Of a DNA stretch of 7,239 bases, positions 1 through 4,351 are shown piece by piece. The notes beneath the pieces are model-generated. The model did no database searches. It was not told where the DNA came from and worked only from the letters and a program-made list of their open reading frames with translations. The translations under genes were made by a program, and so were the position numbers. Each line of letters starts with the position of its first letter. Within the stretch, counting starts at the first letter, position 1. The DNA comes from Burkholderiales bacterium. Lineage in GTDB: Bacteria > Pseudomonadota > Gammaproteobacteria > Burkholderiales > Burkholderiaceae_C. Where the stretch lies: positions 1 through 7,239 of the forward strand of contig JADJCH010000073.1 in the NCBI GenBank assembly GCA_016703325.1, in the 5' to 3' direction.

Positions 1-70
1 CTCAATAACATGACGATCTGCCGAATAACATCGGTTCTGCTCAATAACATGGTGAGCACCACAGATGACA
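1..70 (-). mobile_element. Terminus of an IS21-like insertion sequence (partial, body lies left of the window)
   Basis: Read on the minus strand from position 71 leftwards, the sequence is a series of ~20-bp units that each begin ATGTTATT (the outermost ATGTCATC), followed in two units by GCAGA. Such multiple short repeats inside an end are typical of IS21-type and related DDE elements, where they bind the transposase. The outermost unit would begin TGTCATC on the minus strand, so the element would end in the CA dinucleotide at 69-70, matching the TG...CA ends of that family. No transposase gene is visible because only the tip is in the window. The family name is inference; a Tn7/Tn402-like end with transposase-binding repeats is the alternative. 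Confidence 0.42.
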
Positions 71-71
71 T
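1..71. repeat. Tandem ~20-bp repeats with core AATAACAT
   Basis: The octamer AATAACAT occurs exactly at 4-11, 24-31 and 43-50. A degenerate fourth copy, GATGACAT, lies at 64-71. The start-to-start spacings are 20, 19 and 21 bp, about two helical turns, so protein bound at each copy would sit on the same DNA face. Similarity extends beyond the octamer: TCTGC follows the first two copies. This is directly visible; the interpretation as transposase-binding sites is given under the mobile element. Confidence 0.75.
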
Positions 72-141
72 CGGGACCGGAGAGGGCCCCACCACAAGCG
101 CGAAGCCGACTCAATCCCTCTTTGGGGGGGTATCCACCTGC

Positions 142-170
142 TTGCGGGATGACGGCTGACGGCGTACTGT
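142..170 (+). promoter_or_regulatory. Candidate promoter of the integron integrase gene
   Basis: TTGCGG (142-147) and TACTGT (165-170) are separated by 17 bp and could be weak -35 and -10 elements. The proposed -10 overlaps the LexA box, the arrangement described for other integron integrase promoters. Both hexamers match the consensus poorly (three of six for the -10), so the call depends mainly on position. Confidence 0.3.
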
Positions 171-183
171 ATGCACATACAGT
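166..183. promoter_or_regulatory. LexA (SOS) box upstream of intI
   Basis: The sequence ACTGTATG-CA-CATACAGT is a perfect inverted repeat with 8-bp arms. It contains CTGT-N8-ACAG (167-182), the LexA operator form of gamma- and betaproteobacteria. It ends 32 bp before the integrase start codon, where LexA would block transcription initiation. Control of integron integrases by LexA, with induction during the SOS response, is established for class 1 and Vibrio integrons. The site also argues against the in-frame ATG codons at 65 and 149, which would place the operator inside the coding region. Confidence 0.85.
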
Positions 184-214
184 CTCTTGCCTCAGTCCAT
201 CTGAATGGTGTGCC

Positions 215-1204
215 ATGGTCAATCCTGCCTCTCCGGGGTCAGTGCGCTTGCTGGATCAGGTCCGTGAGCGTTTGCGGTATTTGCATTACAGCTTACGCAC
301 CGAGGTGGCGTATGTCCAATGGATTCGGCGCTTCGTGTTGTGGAGTGGCAAACGGCACCCACGCGAAATGGGGCGGGTTGAGGTGGAGGGATTCCTCACC
401 CACCTGGCACGCGATGGCCAGGTTTCGCCAGCCACGCACCGGCAGGCCTTGAGCGCGCTGCTGTTTCTCTACAAGGAGGTGCTGGGGCAGGAGTTGCCGT
501 GGATGAAGGAGATTGGCCGGCCGCCTGAGCGCCGGCGCGTGCCGGTGGTGCTGACGGTGGCCGAAGTGCAGGCGCTGCTGGCCCGGCTGGACGGGGTGTG
601 TGCGCTGCTGGCCCGGTTGCTGTACGGCACGGGCCTGCGGCTGGCCGAGGGCCTGGCGCTGCGGGTGAAGGACCTGGACTTTGCCCGCCACGTGCTGATC
701 GTGCGCGCGGGCAAGGGCGGCAAGGACCGGGTGGTGATGTTGCCGCGCAGCCTGGCGCCCGCCCTGCAGGGGCACCTGGGGGCAGTGCGCCGGCTGTGGG
801 AGGCCGACCGGGCGGCCGGGGTGCCCGGCGTGGCGCTGCCCCACGCGCTGGAGGCCAAGTACCCGCGGGCCGGGCAGACCTGGGCCTGGCACTGGGTGTT
901 CCCGTCACCCGTTCTTTCGGTGGACCCCCGCAGCGGGGTGCAGCGCCGGCACCACCTGCACGAGTCGCGGCTGCAGCGACAGATCAAGGCAACAGTGTCG
1001 GCGGGCGGCATCGACAAGCCCGTGTCGGTGCACACGCTGCGTCATTCGTTTGCAACCCACCTGCTGCAGTCGGGCACGGACATCCGCACGGTGCAGGAGC
1101 TGCTGGGCCACAGCGACGTGAGCACGACGATGATCTACACCCATGTGCTGAAGCTGGCCGCAGGGTCCACACCCAGCCCGCTGGATCTGCTGCTGGCAGC
1201 TTGA
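215..1204 (+). CDS. intI: Integron integrase (IntI-type tyrosine recombinase)
   Basis: A site-specific tyrosine recombinase that moves gene cassettes between attC and attI sites. With the start at 215 it has 329 residues, close to the 337 of IntI1. An N-terminal SAM-like DNA-binding domain (about residues 10-95) precedes the catalytic domain. The catalytic set is intact: R142 (in YGTGLRLAEG), H273 and R276 (HTLRH), H299 (LLGHSDV) and nucleophile Y308 (TTMIYTH). The IntI-specific insertion that separates this family from XerC/D is present at about 207-231 (key residues ALEAKYPRAGQ and WVFPS), followed by SVDPRSG and RRHHLHES. The frame stays open to ATG codons at 65 and 149, but 215 is preferred because it leaves the LexA box outside the gene and fits the family length. 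No attI or cassette array is recognisable. It is convergent with scoAB. Confidence 0.93.
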   Translation: MVNPASPGSVRLLDQVRERLRYLHYSLRTEVAYVQWIRRFVLWSGKRHPREMGRVEVEGFLTHLARDGQVSPATHRQALSALLFLYKEVLGQELPWMKEIGRPPERRRVPVVLTVAEVQALLARLDGVCALLARLLYGTGLRLAEGLALRVKDLDFARHVLIVRAGKGGKDRVVMLPRSLAPALQGHLGAVRRLWEADRAAGVPGVALPHALEAKYPRAGQTWAWHWVFPSPVLSVDPRSGVQRRHHLHESRLQRQIKATVSAGGIDKPVSVHTLRHSFATHLLQSGTDIRTVQELLGHSDVSTTMIYTHVLKLAAGSTPSPLDLLLAA

Positions 1205-1219
1205 TCTGACCCCCGCAGC

Positions 1220-1244
1220 AAAAATGGCCCCTTGCGGGGGCCAT
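1220..1244 (-). terminator. Rho-independent terminator of the scoAB operon
   Basis: ATGGCCCC (1224-1231) and GGGGCCAT (1237-1244) form a perfect 8-bp GC-rich stem with a 5-nt loop. On the minus strand it is followed by five T residues (A run at 1220-1224), the standard layout for an intrinsic terminator 46 bp downstream of scoB. The plus side has no T tract, so it should act mainly on scoAB, although it lies just after the end of intI. Confidence 0.8.
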
Positions 1245-1262
1245 CGCGGGTTCAGAACCGCG
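1245..1262. repeat. Short inverted repeat next to the terminator
   Basis: GGTTC-A-GAACC (1249-1259) is a perfect 5-bp-arm inverted repeat extended by CGC/GCG with one bulged G. It lies directly after the scoAB terminator stem, between it and the scoB stop codon. It may be part of the termination or 3'-end structure of the transcript, or may have no role. Confidence 0.35.
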
Positions 1263-1290
1263 GGTCGCACCGCGGTGAGTCCACTTCAGC

Positions 1291-1929
1291 TCAGTGCAGC
1301 GCCACGCCCGTGGCGGCCTGGATCTCGTCGCGGGTCACGCCCGGGGCGAGTTCGACCAGTTCCAGGCCGTGGTGCGTCACGTCCAGCACGCCCAGGTCGG
1401 TGATGATGCGGCTGACCACGCCCACGCCGGTGAGCGGCAGGCTGCAGTGCTGCAGGATCTTGAGGTCACGGCTGCCGTCCTTCTTGGTGGCCACGTGCTC
1501 CATCAGCACCACCACGCGGCCGACGCCGGCGACCAGGTCCATCGCGCCGCCCATGCCCTTGACCATCTTGCCCGGGATCATCCAGTTGGCCAGGTCGCCC
1601 TTTTCGCTGACCTGCATCGCGCCCAGGATGGCCAGGTTGATCTTGCCGCCGCGGATCATGCCGAAGCTGTCCGCGCTGCTGAAGAAGGCCGAGCCGGGCA
1701 GCGTGGTGACGGTCTGCTTGCCGGCGTTGATGAGGTCGGCGTCGACCTTGTCCTCGGTCGGGAAGGGGCCGATGCCCAGCAGGCCGTTTTCGCTCTGCAG
1801 CCAGACTTCCATGCCGGCGGGCACGTGGTTGGCCACCAGGGTGGGCAGGCCGATGCCCAGGTTCACGTAGAAGCCGTCGCGCAGTTCCTGTGCAGCGCGG
1901 GCGGCCATTTCATCGCGGGTCCATGCCAT
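1291..1929 (-). CDS. scoB: 3-oxoacid (succinyl-CoA:acetoacetate) CoA-transferase subunit B
   Basis: The catalytic beta subunit of a class I CoA-transferase, which moves CoA from succinyl-CoA to a 3-oxoacid such as acetoacetate in ketone-body, polyhydroxybutyrate and related catabolism; it is cytoplasmic and pairs with ScoA. The 212 residues match the usual length. The signature LQSENGLLG (44-52) contains the glutamate (E47) that forms the covalent glutamyl-CoA intermediate; NLGIGLPT (23-30) and the glycine-rich GKMVKGMGGAMDLV follow. A GGAG ribosome-binding site (1938-1941) lies 8 nt before the ATG. It starts 54 nt after the scoA stop and is clearly in the same operon. The substrate could instead be 3-oxoadipate (PcaIJ type); sequence alone does not decide, but no beta-ketoadipate genes are nearby. 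Confidence 0.93.
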   Translation of the reverse strand: MAWTRDEMAARAAQELRDGFYVNLGIGLPTLVANHVPAGMEVWLQSENGLLGIGPFPTEDKVDADLINAGKQTVTTLPGSAFFSSADSFGMIRGGKINLAILGAMQVSEKGDLANWMIPGKMVKGMGGAMDLVAGVGRVVVLMEHVATKKDGSRDLKILQHCSLPLTGVGVVSRIITDLGVLDVTHHGLELVELAPGVTRDEIQAATGVALH

Positions 1930-1983
1930 GTCTTGATCTCCAGATTCAGTTCGGGGCGGTCAGGCCTTGCGCAGTCCGAGTGG

Positions 1984-2685
1984 TCACGCGGACTTCCGGA
2001 CGGTGCGCTGTTCGATGCGCTTTTCCGGCGTCGTGTTCAGCACGATGCGGTGCACGAAGATGCCGGGCAGGTGGATCTGGTCGGGGTCCAGCTCGCCGGT
2101 CTCGACGATCTTCTCGACCTCGACCACGGTGATCTGGCCGGCCTGCGCCACGTTCGGGTTGAAGTTGCGCGCGGTCTTGTTGAAGACCAGGTTGCCGCTC
2201 TTGTCGGCGATGTGCGCCTTGACCAGCGAGACTTCAGGCAGCAGCGCGCGCTCCATGACGTACTTGTCGCCGTCGAACTCGCGCACTTCCTTGCCCTCTG
2301 CGACGATGGTGCCCACGCCGGTGCGGGTGAAGAAGGCGGGAATCCCGGCGCCGCCGGCGCGCAGGCGCTCGGCCAGCGTGCCCTGGGGGGTGAATTCCAG
2401 CTCCAGCTCGCCGCTGAGGTACTGGCGCTCGAACTCCTTGTTCTCGCCGACGTAGCTGGAGATCATCTTCTTGATCTGGCGGGTGGCGAGCAGCTTGCCC
2501 AGGCCGAAGCCGTCGACGCCGGCGTTGTTGGACACCACGGTCAGGTTCTTGGCACCGCTTGCCTGCAGCGCGTCGATCAGCGCCTCGGGGATGCCGCACA
2601 GGCCGAAGCCGCCAACCGCCAGCAGCTGGCCGTCGCGGACGATGCCGTTGAGCGCCGCCGCGGCGCTCGGGTAGATCTTGTTCAT
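1984..2685 (-). CDS. scoA: 3-oxoacid (succinyl-CoA:acetoacetate) CoA-transferase subunit A
   Basis: The alpha subunit of the same class I CoA-transferase. Its 233 residues are full length. The family signature 1 is present at residues 18-33 (DG-QLLAVGGFGLCGIP), and residues typical of ScoA/PcaI follow: SNNAG (52-56), ISSYVGENKEFERQYLSGE and GIPAFFTRTGVGT. The start at 2685 is supported by a strong GGAGG ribosome-binding site (2694-2698 on the minus strand), 8 nt upstream. It is the first gene of the scoA-scoB operon and is divergent from the PAS-LuxR regulator; the shared intergenic region carries FixJ-like half-sites, so regulation by that neighbour is likely (inference). Confidence 0.94.
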   Translation of the reverse strand: MNKIYPSAAAALNGIVRDGQLLAVGGFGLCGIPEALIDALQASGAKNLTVVSNNAGVDGFGLGKLLATRQIKKMISSYVGENKEFERQYLSGELELEFTPQGTLAERLRAGGAGIPAFFTRTGVGTIVAEGKEVREFDGDKYVMERALLPEVSLVKAHIADKSGNLVFNKTARNFNPNVAQAGQITVVEVEKIVETGELDPDQIHLPGIFVHRIVLNTTPEKRIEQRTVRKSA

Positions 2686-2881
2686 GCGTGAAGCCTCCGC
2701 AATGGGAAGTAAGACGAAGAGAACCGGGATTCAGGAACGGCGCGAAGCGTACTACGTAATGCGTTAAGTAGTCGCTACGTAAAATTGATTAAGGCCGAGC
2801 CCGGATGATCAACCCTTCAGGCGGTCCATGCGGAATTGCCCGCGGCGGCGGCCCCTTTCACCCCACCGATGGTGATGATCC
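2686..2881. promoter_or_regulatory. Divergent scoAB / PAS-LuxR promoter region
   Basis: A 196-bp region between two divergent start codons, more AT-rich at 2745-2795 than its surroundings. TAAAAT (2780-2785) matches the -10 consensus at five of six bases towards the regulator gene, but no acceptable -35 lies 16-18 bp upstream, which suggests activator dependence. I could not identify a convincing promoter towards scoA. The stretch 2800-2881 shows no gene. A weak GGTGAT (2871-2876) may be the ribosome-binding site for the start at 2882. Confidence 0.5.
2751..2782. promoter_or_regulatory. Three FixJ-like half-sites (TTAMGTAG), candidate operator
   Basis: TTACGTAG is on the minus strand at 2752-2759, TTAAGTAG on the plus strand at 2764-2771 and TTACGTAG on the minus strand at 2775-2782, with start-to-start spacing of 12 and 11 bp. 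The first two form an imperfect inverted repeat, ACTACGTAA-N4-TTAAGTAGT (2751-2772), whose arms match at eight of nine positions. The half-sites differ from the GTAMGTAG motif known for FixJ only in the first base, and the adjacent regulator has a FixJ-type DNA-binding domain. The third site overlaps the candidate -10 of the regulator gene, so autoregulation is possible. Confidence 0.6.
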
Positions 2882-3439
2882 ATGCCCGATCTCGACTACC
2901 GCACCGCCTTTGAACTGGCCCCCATCGGCCTGGTGCTGTCGCGCCACCGGCTGATGGTGGACTGCAACCAGCAGCTGCTGGAGATGTTCGGCATGGAGCG
3001 CGAGCAGCTGATCGAGCAGAGCTTCGAGGTGCTCTACCCCAGCACGGCGGAGTTCGAGCGCACCGGCGAACGCATCACCGCCAGCCTGGACGCCACCGGA
3101 CGTTATGCCGACGAGCGCATCATGAAGCGCCTGGATGCCCGCGGCCAGGAAGAGCTGTTCTGGTGCCACGTCTCCGGCCGCGCGCTGGACCCGGCCGACC
3201 CGCACGCCGCGGGCATCTGGGCTTTCGAGGACCTGTCCGCCCTGCGCCAGCTCAAGGCCGACCTGACGCCGCGCGAGCGCGAGATTGCCGCGCTGCTGAT
3301 CGAGGGGCTGACCAGCAAGCTCATCGGCAAGCGCCTGGGCATCAGCCCGCGCACGGTGGACGTCTACCGTGCCCGGCTGATGCGCAAGTACGAGGCGGCG
3401 ACCACGCCGGAGCTGGTGCACAAGCTGTTGAGTGCCTGA
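2882..3439 (+). CDS. PAS-domain LuxR/FixJ-type transcriptional regulator
   Basis: A 185-residue one-component regulator. Residues about 5-120 form a PAS domain (FELAPIGLVLSRHRLMVDCNQ at the start, LFWCHVSGRAL and IWAFEDLS towards the end) that presumably senses a small ligand or cofactor. Residues 128-185 form a LuxR-type helix-turn-helix: LTPREREIAALLIEGLTSK, then recognition segment ISPRTVDVYRARLMRKY. The SPRTV-V-RA-LM-K pattern is closest to FixJ/StyR/TodT. There is no receiver domain and no transmembrane segment, so it is probably cytoplasmic and not phosphorylated by a kinase. It is divergent from scoAB, the usual sign of a local regulator. The ligand is unknown. Starts a few codons upstream cannot be excluded, because the ribosome-binding site is weak. 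Confidence 0.88.
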   Translation: MPDLDYRTAFELAPIGLVLSRHRLMVDCNQQLLEMFGMEREQLIEQSFEVLYPSTAEFERTGERITASLDATGRYADERIMKRLDARGQEELFWCHVSGRALDPADPHAAGIWAFEDLSALRQLKADLTPREREIAALLIEGLTSKLIGKRLGISPRTVDVYRARLMRKYEAATTPELVHKLLSA

Positions 3440-3462
3440 GGCACACGCCGCCGAGTCTCAGG
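3432..3462. repeat. Hairpin-forming repeats between convergent gene ends
   Basis: GTGCC-TGA-GGCAC (3432-3444) is a perfect 5-bp-arm hairpin that includes the regulator's stop codon. CCTGAG (3435-3440) can alternatively pair with CTCAGG (3457-3462) at the hicB stop. Only 18 bp separate the two convergent genes, so this may serve as a shared 3'-end structure. There is no T tract on either strand, so it is not a standard intrinsic terminator. Confidence 0.35.
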
Positions 3463-3814
3463 ATGGGGGAACAGATCGTGCGGCCTGCGCAGCTTCGCCC
3501 AGCACCTTGGCGGCCCACTGGTTCAGGCTGGTCCCGGCCAGCTCGGCTGCGGTGAGTGCCGCGCTGTGCACTTCCGGCGACACGCGCAGCATGAGCTTGC
3601 CGCTGGCGGGTTGCTGCGCGGCCTTGCCGAGCCTGGCGCAGGTTTCGAGGTAGTCGTCCACCGCTTCCTCGAAGGCACTGCGCAGGTCGGCCACGTTGTC
3701 GGCGTGAAAGCTCACCACATCGGAAATGCCCGCCAAGCGGCCGACAAGGATGTTGTCACGGTCGTCGAACTCAATGCGGGCCGTCTGGCCCTTGTAGGTC
3801 ATGGTGCTGCTCAT
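3458..3814 (-). CDS. hicB: HicB-family antitoxin
   Basis: The 118-residue antitoxin of a type II toxin-antitoxin module. The N-terminal half (about 6-60) has the HicB partial RNase-H-like fold pattern (YKGQTARIEFDDRDNILVGR, then FEEAVDDYLETC). The C-terminal segment 72-107 (GKLMLRVSPEVHSAAL, ELAGTSLNQWAAKVL) is a ribbon-helix-helix/Arc-like DNA-binding domain, expected to neutralise HicA and repress the operon. Its ATG overlaps the hicA stop codon in ATGA (3811-3814), implying translational coupling; the frame is open up to 4087, but that upstream part lies over hicA and is not HicB-like. Toxin-first order is normal for hicAB. Confidence 0.88.
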   Translation of the reverse strand: MSSTMTYKGQTARIEFDDRDNILVGRLAGISDVVSFHADNVADLRSAFEEAVDDYLETCARLGKAAQQPASGKLMLRVSPEVHSAALTAAELAGTSLNQWAAKVLGEAAQAARSVPPS

Positions 3815-4065
3815 GGCGTCACTCCGATGAGGACCAGAAAGGCCCGGGCGTCTTCGACCTGGTAGGGCTTTGCCTCTTTGGCCGGGTGCGGCCGATGGAA
3901 GCTGGCGACATGCGTGCCGTGGGCAAACCGCACCCGCGAACCTCGCCCTTCGATCACCACAGAGCCTGCGGCCAGCAACAGCGCCTCGATCCGCGCCCAC
4001 TCCAGCGTGCTGGACGTGGGTTTGGCGAACACGGCTTCCAGCGTCTTTCGATGCTTGCTGTTCAT
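3811..4065 (-). CDS. hicA: HicA-family toxin (mRNA interferase)
   Basis: An 84-residue protein of the HicA family with a double-stranded-RNA-binding-like fold; family members cleave mRNA and are held inactive by HicB. The pattern matches the N-terminally extended subgroup: KHRKTLEAVFAKPT, W23 and IEALLLAAG, then EGRGSRVRF (39-47), SFHRPHP (55-61) and a C-terminal VEDARAFLVLIGV helix. In canonical HicA a catalytic histidine follows GS; here that place is arginine (R44), with H49, H52, H57 and H60 nearby. It is the first gene of the pair and overlaps hicB by 4 nt. No good ribosome-binding site precedes the ATG. Confidence 0.85.
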   Translation of the reverse strand: MNSKHRKTLEAVFAKPTSSTLEWARIEALLLAAGSVVIEGRGSRVRFAHGTHVASFHRPHPAKEAKPYQVEDARAFLVLIGVTP

Positions 4066-4067
4066 GA

Positions 4068-4100
4068 TTGCACTTTATCCATCCCACATCGGACGTGCAA
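4068..4100 (-). promoter_or_regulatory. Candidate hicAB promoter with inverted repeat
   Basis: On the minus strand, TTGCAC (4095-4100) and TAAAGT (4072-4077) are spaced by 17 bp and could be weak -35 and -10 elements just before hicA. The same region holds the inverted repeat TTGCAC (4068-4073) / GTGCAA (4095-4100), which brackets the promoter and could be the HicB operator. Transcription from this -10 would begin at or very near the hicA ATG, giving a leaderless or nearly leaderless transcript. Confidence 0.3.
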
Positions 4101-4138
4101 GCGCCGCGTGATGGCAGCGCAGCGGTGTGCAGGAGGCT

Positions 4139-4174
4139 TGTGGGGCAGGCAGCTGCCGCTCAGCCGCGCCCACA
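4139..4174. repeat. Hairpin-prone GC-rich inverted repeat
   Basis: TGTGGG (4139-4144) and CCCACA (4169-4174) form an outer stem, and GGCAGCTGCC (4148-4157) is a perfect 10-bp palindrome within it. It lies in the hicA-synthase gap. No T tract follows, and there are no attC core motifs (RYYYAAC / GTTRRRY), so it is neither a clear terminator nor an integron recombination site. Function unknown. Confidence 0.35.
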
Positions 4175-4217
4175 CAGCACTGACATGCCTCAGCACGGGA
4201 GCTGATCCCCAATTCCA

Positions 4218-4232
4218 GTGACACAGTGTCAC
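4218..4232. promoter_or_regulatory. Perfect 15-bp palindrome, candidate operator of the H4MPT gene cluster
   Basis: GTGACAC-A-GTGTCAC has two 7-bp arms around a single A, 119 bp upstream of the synthase start codon. Its size and symmetry fit a dimeric repressor or activator site. I do not recognise the cognate regulator. The rest of the 4066-4351 gap contains no convincing gene or strong sigma-70 promoter. Confidence 0.5.
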
Positions 4233-4351
4233 GCCGCGCCTGGCCTGACGGCTAGCTCAGACACCCGCAACGCGGCCAAGCCCCTGCAACCTCATGGAAC
4301 GCCCCTTGCATTTCTCCCGGAAAACCACCGGCCCCGGAGACAGGCTGTTCC

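Noticed and set aside
65..214. Upstream in-frame extension of intI (ATG at 65 or 149)
   Set aside because: It would run through the insertion-sequence end and the LexA box and add residues without family similarity. The start at 215 gives the normal IntI length.
1294..2691. A 465-codon open frame on the plus strand across both sco genes
   Set aside because: It is exactly antisense to scoB and scoA, which have clear family signatures and ribosome-binding sites. Its composition (His, Gln, Ala, Val-rich) is typical of a GC-rich shadow frame.
3427..3433. GTTGAGT, matching the integron core site GTTRRRY
   Set aside because: It lies inside the end of the PAS-LuxR coding region, with no RYYYAAC partner at a suitable distance, so hicAB is not supported as a gene cassette.
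3815..4087. N-terminal extension of hicB through the hicA region
   Set aside because: The extra 91 codons overlap hicA on the same strand in another frame and do not resemble HicB. The ATGA overlap start is typical for the family.
4139..4174. Inverted repeat considered as an attC site or terminator
   Set aside because: It lacks AAC/GTT core triplets and any T tract; retained only as a repeat of unknown role.
4246..4260. TGACGGCTAGCTCAG, identical to part of a well-known synthetic constitutive promoter, and also resembling a tRNA D-arm
   Set aside because: No -10 element follows at the proper distance, and no anticodon or T-arm is present downstream. A 15-base coincidence in natural sequence is the simpler reading; no vector sequence surrounds it.
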